Shown: positions 45,694-56,329 of the stretch, in pieces | Numbering within the stretch: the first letter of the stretch is position 1 | Layout of the letters: each line of letters starts with the position of its first letter | Assembly: GCA_023052935.1 (NCBI GenBank) | Contig: CM041294.1 | Coordinates: forward strand, 96,603,616 to 96,667,615 | Direction of reading: 5' to 3' | DNA: 64,000 nucleotides | Source: Piezodorus guildinii | Lineage: Eukaryota > Arthropoda > Insecta > Hemiptera > Pentatomidae | Made by a program: the position numbers and the translations under genes | The notes under the pieces: generated by a model | Told to the model about the DNA's origin: nothing | The model's input: only the letters and a program-made list of their open reading frames with translations | The model's database searches: none

Positions 45694-45778
45694 TGGCGCG
45701 CGCGACACAAGACTTTCACTTACTTCCGTTGTTAAAATCAATTTTTGAATTTTTAAATACAGTTGCAAATTAAAAAAA
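45694..45778 (+). mobile_element. HLR terminal fragment next to another HLR
   Basis: TGGCGCGCGCGACACAAGAC and TTTCACTTACTTCCGTTGTT, then about 40 bp of HLR before a second HLR start at 45779. This indicates one copy inserted close to the end of another, or a terminal duplication. Confidence 0.65.
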
Positions 45779-46795
45779 TCTGGTGCACGCTACACACAAC
45801 TTTCAGTTACCTCCATTATTTATATCAATTCAAGAATTTTTAAACAAATTTATAAACGAAAATAAGGTGTAAAAGAATGATGTAAAGTGGATTTTAATAG
45901 AAACATGTGTTTTATTAAATAATCTATTATATTGTTATCAACGAAAATCAGTTTGTTTTATCGGCTTTCCATCACTCGCCGATAACTTTTACAATAGTAT
46001 GTATAACATAATATTTTTTCTAAAATCTTAAGTTTCACTAGTTTCCATTCGCCTACAACACCCCCGATGATGACCCACAATGGTGGTCGAAACTTTGGCA
46101 AAAAATAAACTGTTGAAACTACTCAATTGTTTCATTCACCGACCGCCACCCGGACTAATTCCTTTTAGTAAAATCTTTAGCATTCCAACGGTATATTATA
46201 GACGTATATTACTGTTCTTATGTTCAAAAACAAAAAAATTGCACCGAGTTAAAAAAATATTTTTTTTCAGTTTTCTCGTTTAGTTGAATATCGACTTCGT
46301 TCAACTTATGCATTTATCTTTTTTTTTAGCAATGGTTATCAGACGATGTGAATATTTTTTTTTTTCAAATCTATAAAATTAAAGGTACTATACAGGAAGA
46401 AATTTTGAAATATCGGCATTTAAGCCCTGTCAAACTATTTATATCATAATGAAACCTACCTGATATTAAAGCCCGTTCAATTTTACATCGACATAGCGAG
46501 TTGAATCAAAATCGTTAAAGCCGTTTTTAAGAAAATCGTAAAAATGTGCAAAATTCATAGTATAAAGTGGCTCTTCTAGTTAGCTGATTTTGATGAAAAT
46601 GTTACTATAACATCTCGAACGTATTGTTGTCTTGAATATAAAATTTCAGTCTCGTACGATTTTTCGTTTTCTTGCTAGACCTACCATGCACAAACAGACA
46701 CACAGGCCTTTCTGGATAACTTGGTAATTTAGACTCAGGGGACCCTAACACGTGTATTTCCGTTGAAAACTGGAATTCGAAAATACCCCTAAGTG
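45779..46795 (+). mobile_element. HLR copy lacking hairpin end
   Basis: Starts TCTGGTGCACGCTACACACA, then GTTACCTCCATTATTTATAT. It continues over AATAATCTATTATATTGTTA, the insert at 46030-46168, TTCCAACGGTATATTATAGA, AAGCCCTGTCAAACTATTTA, CGACATAGCGAGTTGAATCA, TTCGTTTTCTTGCTAGACCT. It stops after CCGTTGAAAACTGGAATTCG at about 46785, where CGATCGCAATACTTT should follow. Confidence 0.75.
46030..46168 (+). mobile_element. 139-bp insertion with 9-bp TSD
   Basis: TAAAATCTT at 46021-46029 and 46169-46177 flanks a segment absent from other HLR copies. Content: CCATTCGCCTACAACACCCC, CGATGATGACCCACAATGGT, GGTCGAAACTTTGGCAAAAA, GACCGCCACCCGGACTAATT. It matches 28965-29090. I see no terminal inverted repeats. 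It may be a SINE or the 3' end of a longer retroposon. Confidence 0.7.
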
Positions 46796-46816
46796 ATGAG
46801 GTTGTCCTCTCCTAAT

Positions 46817-47693
46817 TTTTTATTTTTTAATTATTTTTTTATTGAAATTTACAACTGTATACTACAATACATCAAGTAAATATGCGGATAAAGATATAAA
46901 CATGAAATACGTGAAGAGAAACTGCCCATTGGCAGCACTCTAGTAATCAATCTAAACAAGAAGGTCTCGAGGCCATCTTCTCTTCAGACGCCTCGGTGGA
47001 TTATCAGGGATTGTAGAGGAAGCAAGGATTGAAACTAGTGGATTAGAGTGGGAATGGAGTTTGTCATGGAAGGAATGATACCTGGTACGGGCCAAATCGG
47101 CTACATACGGAACTTGGAGGTCTTTATGAATGATTTTGTTTGTAACAAAGTAAGGAGCGTTGAGGATTTTACGAAGGATTTTGGATTGTAAGGATTGGAT
47201 ACGGAAAGAATTGGATGGTTTAGTAGAGCCCCATAGCTCAACTCCGTAGGTCCAGATAGGCCTTATGATTGTCATGTAAATGAGTCTTTTTTAGTTAAGT
47301 GAAAGGTTAGAGCGTCTGTCTAGTAAGTGTTGGAGTAGCCGAAAACATCGAGCAGTTTCTTGTCTTTTCAGTCTTGTATGCGGATTCCATGTAAGGCGTT
47401 TGTCAAGCAGGAGTCCTAAATAGCGGATCTGTTCAACCGGGACAAGCGGAATATCATTAAAGGAAACTGTAGGGCAGGATGTCATTGGTTTTCGACGAAG
47501 GGTAAAGGTTGATGGGATTTATTGGAATTGATTTTAATTCTCCAATTTTGACACCATACCTCAAGGTCTCTGATGTGGGATTGGAGAATTTGAGAGGCGA
47601 TACTAGGATCATTATGAACTGATACCACGCATGTATCATTGGCATAGGTAGAAAGGAATGTGATAGGATGGGTTGGGATATCAGCTGTATAAA
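46817..47693 (-). pseudogene. Jockey-like LINE, 5'-truncated, with TSD
   Basis: TCTCCTAAT at 46808-46816 and 47694-47702 is a 9-bp target duplication around 877 bp of minus-strand LINE. Reading from 47693: IPTHPITFLSTYANDTCVVS-like text with YAND in place of YADD, then a broken frame to NSNKSHQPL. Then PTVSFNDIPLVPVEQIRYLG and LLLDKRLTWNPHTRLKRQE (47291-47485), a nonsense change after SLN near 47290, and the 107-codon frame 46952-47275 with TIIRPIWTYGVELWGSTKPS, KILRKILNAPYFVTNKIIHK and DNPPRRLKRRWPRDLLV. The tail ends in T-rich sequence at 46817-46850. Confidence 0.9.
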
Positions 47694-47702
47694 TCTCCTA
47701 AT

Positions 47703-48135
47703 ATTATTTTTTAATTTTTTGGACAAAAATTAATAAATACTAACAACCCTAAATTTTCACCCTTCTATCACTAGCCCCTATTTTTTAATAGGCATTTTAG
47801 TAAATTAATAAGTTTTCATGCCGCTTGATAACTGATCAATTATCACTTGGTAAGTTATCCCCGCCGGTAGACCTACCGGTGTCACACCTCAGCCAGCAAT
47901 CAGCACGGAGTAGGGATGGGACTGAAGTCGATCTCCTGTTTCTCTCAAACAATAAGCTTTCTCTCACTCCATCCTCAGTTTTCGGCGATTATTATTGTAT
48001 TTCCATCAAGCGTAGTAGTAACCTTTGTAATTATCATTGTACTCTCGCTTCCGACTTGGTAAACCATCCAGTTTGTGTTAGCTCAAGATGTGCTAACAAA
48101 AAATATTGTTCATGCTAAAGCATTCAAATATTTAT
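47703..48135. other. GC-richer unassigned segment
   Basis: From 47855 to 48070 the DNA is less AT-rich than its surroundings and holds a 97-codon plus-strand frame (47825-48118) without a recognisable domain or good codon signature. CCGCCGGTAGACCTACCGGT contains a small inverted repeat. Could be a fragment of an LTR or exon; not assigned. Confidence 0.3.
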
Positions 48136-48139
48136 TTTA

Positions 48140-48283
48140 GGGATACTCACTACGTTTGCTATAGCATGCTATTTGTGTATTTTGCTAAACCCGTCGAGTT
48201 TCTACAGTTATTTCCTGTATAAAATGGATGGCTTTAGCACAATAGCACAAATAGCATGCTATAGCAAACGTAGTGAGTACCCC
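48140..48283 (-). mobile_element. 144-bp MITE, second copy, opposite orientation
   Basis: GGGATACTCACTACGTTTGC at the left and GCAAACGTAGTGAGTACCCC at the right, flanked by TA (48138-48139 and 48284-48285). The interior AGTTTCTACAGTTATTTCCT is the reverse complement of the interior at 38353-38496. Same length as the other copy. Confidence 0.88.
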
Positions 48284-48289
48284 TATTGT

Positions 48290-49200
48290 TTGTTAGTGTT
48301 TCATTCGTAATTAACTAATAATTTTAAGGAATAAATAAAAAAATTAATGTTTCGTGGTTTGTTATTTTTATATCCCCTCATCGTTCACAGCACTCCATCC
48401 TTATACACTTTCAATAAGTTAGTTATTTTTTTCCTACTCTAGAAATTTCCACAAAATAATTTGTACAGAAAAACAACGTTTAATTAATAACAATAATTTC
48501 ATTGTTTCAGACTCTAGCCGAAATTGCTATTCCCTGAAATGAAAGGTAAGTGATAAACTTTATTTTGGTTCAATTATTTATCAAAGCTTATTAATGCCCC
48601 TTTTGAGTATTATCAGTCAAAACAATTTTTAGGGACGTGCTGCTTAATAAATAATATTTAGGTGTTTGGAAGCATAAAACGGAGACATCATGTATATGAC
48701 TATGTCGGTTGTAGCAATCTTGGGCTTTGGTATATATAAACATGCGTTTTTGATGAATAAGATGTAAATATATTAAGAAAGCAAATATCCTGTTGACGAA
48801 TGATGTAAGACATACCGCGTGCGCTGGGAATCCCGATTTTCGTTTTCCTGTCGCAACTCTTGAGGAAATTGCTAAAGAAAACTTTAATCATTCGGTCATT
48901 TCTTTATTTTGATTCACAGATACAATATGTTCGATCATCATTGTGTAATGGCTTTTATTTTTAATAATTTTAAATAAATTGATGTCCATTATGTCATATA
49001 TGTAGTTCCCGGATTATAAAAATTATTTTTAATTACCTTCAATATAACTGTTATTTTAAACAACAATTTACATAAGATCGAAAGCTATACAACATTACGG
49101 ATAAACAATACATCTCTGAAGTGACAAATGGGGCTCAAACTTATTACTGATTATTATAATTAACGATTTTATTTTGTTTTTATAATATATTAAATATATA
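48290..49200. other. AT-rich intergenic, no gene recognised
   Basis: Only short AT-rich frames, for example 63 codons on the minus strand at 48700-48891 without a domain. Confidence 0.35.
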
Positions 49201-49202
49201 AG

Positions 49203-49206
<4 letters not shown>

Positions 49207-49266
<60 letters not shown>
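49207..49266. repeat. (TA)n microsatellite
   Basis: Uninterrupted TA run. Confidence 0.95.
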
Positions 49267-49268
<2 letters not shown>

Positions 49269-49320
49269 GTTACTTATATTAATAGTAACGATTTTATACT
49301 ATTTAATAATGAATAATATT

Positions 49321-49460
49321 TTTCCATCAGAACTGAAAAGGCCTTTTATTTAAATTGACTTTAAACCTTATTTTAAATTTAAGTTCTTTTAATAGTTCTT
49401 CAATTGATTTTAACAAACAACCGAGGTAAGTCAAAGGCTTATGTTGACCACACCAGATTT
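49321..49460 (-). mobile_element. HLR terminal fragment
   Basis: TTGATTTTAACAAACAACCG, GAGGTAAGTCAAAGGCTTAT and GACCACACCAGATTTT form a diverged HLR TCTGG-end. The rest of the element is not recognisable upstream. Confidence 0.55.
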
Positions 49461-49779
49461 TGTTAACAGGGAATTATTTCGATATTGTTCACACACCAAA
49501 ATACTAAAATCACGATTAAAAACTTAGAGGAGAGACGGGAAAAGACTTTGGAAATTTGGGATCACATGTACTTTTTTGTGCTAAATAAAATAAAATTTTA
49601 AACCTTTCTTGAAAATTATTTGTTCTGTATAGTGACACCCGAATAACCGAGCGGTATGAATTATACTTCAGGACCGATTCTCATACCTACCGATTATACA
49701 TTACAAATTTCATAAAAATCAGTCTAGACGTTCCGGAGGAGAACGACCACAAGCACTATTGCGGATATTAGTATATAGT

Positions 49780-50738
49780 AGATAGATAGAATAGACTATA
49801 CTGGACTAGACTAGACTAGACTCTTGACGGTTAAGGTAGAACAGAGACAGGTAGGCCTAGAACTAGCAGGTAGCTAGATCAATACCAAGGCCTAGGTCAC
49901 TCACCGTTCGGCTCTATGGGCTTCAGTCTAAGCTATAATATAGTATATTGTGTAGTATAATATACTATACTAATAGAGTATAGTATAGTATGCTATAATA
50001 TAGTATAGGGTATATTATACGGTATAGTATAGTATGCTGTAATACAGTATATAAGATAGTATAGTATGTTATAATATAGTATAGTGTAAGTATAGTATCT
50101 TATTATATAGAATAGGGTAAGTATAGTATGCTATGGTATAGTATAAGGGTACAGTATACTATAGTATGTTATAATATAGAACAGGATATATTATAGGGTT
50201 TAGTATAGTGTGCTATAATATAGTAAAGGATATATTATAGTATGTTATAATATAGTATAGGGTAAGTCTAGTATGCTAGAGTATGGTATAAGGTACAGTG
50301 TAGTATAATATGCTATAGTATAGTAAAGGGTGCAGTACAGTATAGTATGTTATAATATAGTATAGGGTAAGTCTAGTATGCTAGAGTATGGTATAAGGTA
50401 CAGTGTAGTATAATATGCTATAGTATAGTAAAGGGTGCAGTACAGTATAGTATGCTGTAATATAGTATAGGGTAAGTCTAGTATGCTAGAGTATGGTATA
50501 AGGTACAGTGTAGTATAATATGCTATAGTATAGTAAAGGGTGCAGTACAGTATAGTATGCTGTAATATAGTATAGGGTATATTATACGGTATAGTATTGG
50601 CTATAGTATATCATATAGTATAGTATGCTATCATCTATTATAGGGTATGTAATAGTATGCTATGATATAGTATATAGGATAGTATGGTATAATATTGTTA
50701 GGGTAACTTATACGGTATAGTGTAAGTATAGTATCAAC
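49780..50738. repeat. TATAGTA minisatellite with 105-bp higher-order unit
   Basis: Starts with GATA and GACTA runs (49785-49820). After a non-repetitive interval at about 49825-49930 it becomes a long array of 5-bp-derived motifs such as TATAGTATGCTATAATATAG and TATAGGGTA. Within it the block GGTAAGTCTAGTATGCTAGA recurs at 50261, 50366 and 50471, exactly 105 bp apart and nearly identical, showing recent local amplification. Confidence 0.9.
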
Positions 50739-50744
50739 TCGTCA

Positions 50745-50825
50745 TCAACTTTTGGGTGTCGGGTTCGATTCAGAGTTCCCTAGGGCAGTATGTAAATATG
50801 GTATTTGGGTATAAATGTGAACAAG
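50745..50825 (+). repeat. SINE fragment with B box
   Basis: GGGTGTCGGGTTCGATTCAG carries a B-box-like block, followed by TATTTGGGTATAAATGTGAA, which matches the tail of the SINE-1-like copy near 8150. Confidence 0.45.
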
Positions 50826-51316
50826 ATTATTATTATTTTATTTATCTATTTTTTTTTATTTTTCATTCCATTTTGTTATTTAGGTTTACTTATTCTTCTC
50901 TGTAATTTTTTGTTTGTTTTGTTTTACACTGTACATATGGAATGAATATCTTCTCATAGGACTAATACTCATTGCATAAGATAGTAGTAGATTTTATTAT
51001 TTCTAAATAAACTAATCAAAAACAAAAAATCGTATTCTCTAATTCAATGTATAATATAAAATTCTCTAATCAACGAACTGTTTGTCGTTATTTAAATAAA
51101 TGTAGTGGTGTTTAAAAAGGCCAAAGAACTTCAGCCAAATAAAAAATAATTATAATTTTTCGTAGCCAGTGAACATTGTTGCTTTCATAGTATGACAGAG
51201 ATTCTCATAAGGAAATAAAAGATTTAATAAGTCAGATAATATCAATACAGTATTAAATATTGTTTAATGGCTATATTAAAATAGGATTTCAATGGTTTAC
51301 TAAAATGGCGATTTTT

Positions 51317-51975
51317 ACATTCACTTACCTATACTTGAGATATATAGTAAGGAAAAGTATTGCGATCGTGAAAATTTTCGAATTTGTGTTTTCAGCGGAA
51401 ATACACGTTTTAGGGTACCCTGTGTCCAAATGGCCAAGTCCCGCGAAAAGGTCTGCGTGTCCGTGTGTGGTAAGCACAGCGTGAAACCCAAAAGACCTAT
51501 AAAACTGAAATTCCATATTTAAACGTCGATATTTTAAATTTTCATCCTCTGAAGAACCTATTATTTTATATATTCTATAAAAATAACCATATCATCTTGT
51601 TATTATTGATTAAAAAAAAAACAGGTAAATATATAAATTGAACAAATTCGATATCCACCAAAAGGATAAAACTAGAAAAATATTATTATTTATATTTTTT
51701 TTTTAACTTAAGAGCATTAATATACATGTATAATATATCGTTGGAAAGCTAAAGATTTCAGAAAAAATATTACCTTATACACAGGTAACAGAGAGTGGTG
51801 AAAAGCCTATAAAACTAGCTGATTGTTTTAGATGATAATATAATGGATTTTTTTAATCAAATACATGTTTCTATGGAAATACAAATTAATTAATTCTTTC
51901 TGTTTGTCTCATTTTGATCCCTAACTGTATTCGTAAATTCTATAATAAATTTTAGCAACCTGAGATAATTTAAGT
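51317..51975 (-). mobile_element. HLR copy, decayed at TCTGG end
   Basis: Hairpin end ACATTCACTTACCTATACTT, GAGATATATAGTAAGGAAAA, GCGATCGTGAAAATTTTCGA, TTTTAGGGTACCCTGTGTCC. Then AAACGTCGATATTTTAAATT, so the segment with the ATACGCCCGAG and CTCAAAAACGG blocks is deleted. It continues through TATATCGTTGGAAAGCTAAA to about 51975, where AGCAACCTGAGATAATTTAA replaces the normal GGAGGTAAGTGAAAG. Confidence 0.72.
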
Positions 51976-53185
51976 AAAAACAAAAAAGTGTGATTTATTC
52001 GTAATATCTTGAGCTCGTAATTTTTCATTTAGATTCACATTTACACAATCTATAATTTTAAGCTAAAAGTGAGATAATTATTCGCGCAATCTGGATCTAG
52101 ATAAAGGAAGGAAATGCTAGTGGATGAGTCACACTTTCAAGTGTTTCTGGATTTCAAGTGTTTGCTTTAGCCTTCATCTGTTCAGCGCCGCTGTTCATCC
52201 GATATTAAAAGTTGTTAGAGAATTCAATTAGAAGTTTGTGCAGTGATATATTTACTATTAGTTTATTGCAGTAGGTGACTCAACAAAAATAATTGAATAC
52301 ATTATTGGAGACATATTAGGCAGATATATACCTCCTTTGATTACAAACATCAAATTATCTGCAGCCATCTCATGATTCAAATGTTGCTTCCTGGTTTTTA
52401 GGAAAAGTTTTTAACGGCATCCTGGAAGACACCAGGGATGATTATATTTTTCTCTTAAAGATATAACAGCAGATGTAGTTGAGGCATAGAGGGTGTGTTT
52501 TTGGATATATAGCAGTAATGCGTTGAATTGAACACCGATACCTTTGCTGTAAGGGAGTGAGTAGACTGCTGAAATACGATTACAAAAATAGTAAAACCTG
52601 TTTATTGCACAACCATGGTTTGTAGCTACACATTGCAGGACTTCACCTTAATAATAACAAGGTACATTGTAAGGATTTGTATAGGGGAATATATGAGTGA
52701 ATATTAAATAATTAACTTTAAGTATATAATGGAGGATGAGATGGTTTGGGTGTTGGTCAATGAATGATTACAAAAAAACTAATTTTTGCGCAACCAAGGT
52801 TTGTAGGTCCATAATTCGGGTCTTCCTCAGGGCTTAAGAGTAAAAAAATACAATCAAAGAGTTGGAATAGAGAAAATAAGTGTCATAAAAAATTAAATTA
52901 AAATCTTTATATTATTTATTCATTTATTTAATATTTGTTAACAATTTTCAATATCTACAAATCGATAAACGTGAGCTGCATTGTACGGAAATTCCTACCA
53001 TGCATATCTACTATTCCATACAATCGAAAAACGATACATTGTATTATTATGATAATTATATAAAAAATCGCAATAATTTCATACTAAAGTTTTAAGACTC
53101 ATAACGACAGCTCCTTAGGTAAACAACAAAACTCTACATACGGACTAACAACCAACAGTTGGCTAACACATACGAACCCTCTACT
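51976..53185. other. AT-rich intergenic, no gene recognised
   Basis: A pair of similar short segments near 52590-52660 and 52760-52830 (GCACAACCATGGTTTGTAGC against GCGCAACCAAGGTTTGTAGG, each preceded by GATTACAAAAA) suggests a local duplication about 170 bp apart. No coding text. Confidence 0.4.
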
Positions 53186-53189
53186 CTCG

Positions 53190-53330
53190 TTTTCATAGCC
53201 TACTGCACGGACACGAAAATTGAGTGACATATCGATAACTGAAATGTCTGTTAGAAGAAGGCTGAAGAGACGATAAATTAGAGGCCTCCAAAAAAAAATT
53301 TTCGTTGAGCCCTTTATACAATCATTTCAA
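53190..53330 (+). pseudogene. Jockey-like LINE 3' scrap
   Basis: Reads CTARTRKLSD-like text, then SITEMSVRRRLKR at 53235-53275, similar to the SITETPVRSRLKR of 29340-29600. Decayed beyond that. Confidence 0.4.
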
Positions 53331-53499
53331 TGACAAGAACTCTCAAATCCTAAATATTAAATATATATTTAGATTCTTATTGGCCTACACCGAATCACGT
53401 ACATTGCATGTGAAATACCTTTACCCAAACTCTGCATTATAGAAATTTCCTAGTTGGGGAAATGGAAATGAAGAAAAAAGAACCAGGCACTAGAAGTTG

Positions 53500-53670
53500 C
53501 CCTGTCCTTCATAGGGAATGTAAAATAGTGGTCCAGAGCCAGTGCTAACTCAGGTCCTCATATAAAGTTTCCATCCTAATAAACTCTGCATAAACAAAAT
53601 TTAGGACTTCTGTTTTAATATCGTCCGATAGCCAACATAGCATAAAATTAGATTAAGAGAATAAAAATAT
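53500..53670 (+). repeat. SINE-2 body fragment
   Basis: CTGTCCTTCATAGGGAATGT, GTGGTCCAGAGCCAGTGCTA, AAATTTAGGACTTCTGTTTT and AATATCGTCCGATAGCCAAC follow the SINE-2 order. Head missing. Confidence 0.6.
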
Positions 53671-54600
53671 CCTAAAACTAAAAAGTTATATTAGATGGGA
53701 TTTATTATGGAATACTAGAAAGAAATCAAATACTGTTCATATCTTCTGCTATACAACTCGCATCTTCTCACATTTTTCTTTAAACTCATTATTTTTGAAA
53801 TGTTAGAAAATGAACAATTCTAAGGTTGTGATTGTGCAGTAAGGCAAAAACAATCGTATCTCTTAGGATTTTAAATTAGTCCTTGTAGAGTTTGTGATTC
53901 TTATTAAAAGCCAAGGCTTTACAAATATTTTTTGAAATGAGGTAATTACAATTACTTTCCAATGACACCTCGCGGTCCACCAGTTTACAACTGCTCTATA
54001 TAAACGTCACATCTTTTTACTTTTGTCCTAAACATCCGCAATTTAGACTTACAAGCGTTGGTTTTGAAATAGATAGTTTTCACTATTTTAACCACCTCTC
54101 ATTAACTTTTACGATTCATGATTTAGTAATTTATGTTAGTATTTATATTCTTAAATAAAAATAACGAGATGGAGAGGGGACGAAACGAGATATAGACCAG
54201 AGCACCCTGCGGCCCTAGTACTAGAGGTGGCCGCCAGTTCTTTTCTCCACCGGACTCGCAATTAAAGCAGATACGATCCAAAAGGAGACGACCCTTCTTA
54301 ATTAGGAGATACCCAGAGCTAGCGTTGAAGAGGTTTTGGTTTCCTCCATCTTGTCTCTTCCAAAAAGGTTCTTCAAGCAGCAGCAGTAGATCATTAATTA
54401 ATGTATCTCTTTGCTCCTCCACTTTTCGGAGGATCCTCTCTCCGTATTTTTATTTTTATTTATTTACTTGAAATAAATAACCGATACACAGTGAAGTTAA
54501 ACCCAAATTCTACGGCTAGCAGAAGTACAACCCGCTTAGCGTCTTCAGTAGATACTAGGATTTGGATATATATACATACATGTATATATAAATATGATTT
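53671..54600. other. intergenic, includes unassigned 99-codon frame
   Basis: A minus-strand frame at 54123-54422 contains EEPFWKRQDGGNQNLF and DRICFNCESGGEKNWRPPL in moderately GC-rich DNA. It has no recognised domain, no visible splice context and no repeat copy in the window. It could be a host exon or a repeat relic; I do not call it a gene. A (TAA)n run lies at 54606-54628. Confidence 0.3.
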
Positions 54601-54654
54601 ATATATAATAATAATAATAATAATAATAACAAGCTAATCCGAAGGTTCGATGCC

Positions 54655-54737
54655 GATAACACCAAATTCCGCCTCCACAGACCCGTCCAATGATCACCGT
54701 TCAAGCCCAAGCCCCCAAGATCAGCCTTAACGCAATT
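54655..54737. repeat. short dispersed repeat, pair with 25049-25165
   Basis: CCGCCTCCACAGACCCGTCC, AATGATCACCGTTCAAGCCC and AAGATCAGCCTTAACGCAAT match the earlier copy. Confidence 0.55.
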
Positions 54738-54767
54738 TATTTATTTACTTTATTTATTTCCTCCTGA

Positions 54768-54960
54768 TTCCATTTTTCTTGTTATCATTGAACCGAAATA
54801 CTTAAATTCCTCTAAGTATTCAAAAGTATGTTCCGATATATCAATATCGCCAACATCGCCACCATTTCTGCTACTAATCATATATTTCGTCTTATCGGTA
54901 TTTATTTCGAGTCCTATTTCTTTACCGGTTTTTATTAACGCACTTGTATTTAGTTGCAAA
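54768..54960 (-). pseudogene. LINE reverse transcriptase fragment, lineage 2
   Basis: Clean minus-strand frame: LNTSALIKTGKEIGLEINTD, KTKYMISSRNGGDVGDIDIS, EHTFEYLEEFKYFGSMITRK. It corresponds to the region just after the YADD motif in 5551-6450 and just before the LKVRIYK block. About 64 codons only, but without breaks. Confidence 0.75.
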
Positions 54961-55063
54961 ACGGTTTTTTAATTCAGAGGGTCCTTGTGATTGTGCTGGA
55001 AGGTTGAAGAGGTCCGGGAAAATATTTCGTTGGGGACCTCTGGATGTTTTAGAAATAGTTATT

Positions 55064-56329
55064 ACTTTCACTTACCTATACATGAAATATATAGTAAGGG
55101 AAAGTATTGCGATCGTGAAAATTTTACAATTCCAGTTTTCAACGGATATACACGTTTTAGGGTCTCCTGAGTCCACCTTGTGTGTCTGTGTGTGGTAACT
55201 CTAACGAAAAGTCGTACGGAACTGAAATTTCATATTTATACGCCCGAGATGTTACAGCAACTTTTTCAGTATCGTTCGATGCTACAGTGGGAGTCCTAAA
55301 TTTTATCTATCGAGCTGTAATTAGGTAGGGATCTTTAATGAGTACCTTACATCGCACAGGTTTGGGAGCACCATTTGACGCCTCCTCCGAGTCATATAAA
55401 ACAAGGATTACAACTTTGCACCTGAGACGTTACAGAAACTTTTTCATCAAAATCAGGTAACCAGAAGAGCCATTTTATACCATGGATTTAACACCTTTTT
55501 ACGATTTTCTCAAAAAAGGCTCTAACGATTTTGATTAAACTCCCTATATCGATGTAAAATTTAATAGGCTTTAATATCATGCACGTTTCATTCTGAATTA
55601 AATAGTCTGGCAGGACTTATATGCCGGTATTTTAAATTCCCCTCCCTCCTAAAGTACCGTTAATTTCGTATATTATATAAAAATAACCATATCATCTTAT
55701 TACTATTGATAAAAAAAACAGGTAAATATACAAGTTGAACGAATTCGACATCCAAAAAAAGGAGAAAACTAATTAAATTATTTTAATACAATTCTTTTAT
55801 CGTTTGGACACTACAGTAGTTTCATTCTGATTGAAATAGTCTGACAGAGCTTAAATGGCGATATTTCAAATTTTCTTCCTCTAAAGTACCTTAATTTAGC
55901 AGTTTTCACAAAATTCACCATATCAACTGATTATTAAATCTAAAAAACAGGTAAATATATTCGTTGATCGATTCTATAACCAACTAAAGGAGATAACTGC
56001 AAAAATATTTTTTGAATGCAATTTTTTGTTTTTTAACTTAAGAACAGTAATATACATTCATAATATACCGTTGGAATGCTAAAGATTTTAGAAAAAATAT
56101 CGTATATATACTATTGTTAAATTTAACGGAGAGTAATGAAAAGACTATAAAACAAACTAGTTGTCGTAGATAATATTATAATAGGTTATTTAATAAAATA
56201 CATGTTTCTTTTAAAATCCAATGTTAGTAATTCTTTGATAATTTATTTTCGATTCTAAACTGGTTTTATGATTCTCATATTGATATCAATAACGAAGGTA
56301 AGTGAAAGTCATGTGTTGCGCGCACCAGA
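55064..56329 (-). mobile_element. HLR copy, rearranged, with SINE-2 insert
   Basis: Hairpin end ACTTTCACTTACCTATACAT, GCGATCGTGAAAATTTTACA, TTTTAGGGTCTCCTGAGTCC, TATACGCCCGAGATGTTACA. A reversed SINE-2 fragment lies at 55275-55400. Then a second, overlapping pass through the same region (CACCTGAGACGTTACAGAAA near 55418), TAATATCATGCACGTTTCAT, and AGTCTGGCAGGACTTATATG near 55600. Another pass follows at AGTCTGACAGAGCTTAAATG near 55838. It ends AACGAAGGTAAGTGAAAGTC and GCGCGCACCAGA at 56329. Internal segments are duplicated, suggesting recombination between HLR copies. Confidence 0.75.
55275..55400 (-). repeat. SINE-2 fragment inside HLR
   Basis: TCGTTCGATGCTACAGTGGG, AGTCCTAAATTTTATCTATC, GGGATCTTTAATGAGTACCT, CATCGCACAGGTTTGGGAGC: the reverse complement of the central and 3' body of SINE-2. 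Flanked on both sides by HLR text with GTTACAG...CTTTTTCA. Confidence 0.7.

Noticed and set aside
47825..48118. 97-codon frame with several Cys
   Set aside because: Cys spacing does not form a recognisable zinc-finger pattern and the region lacks supporting context.
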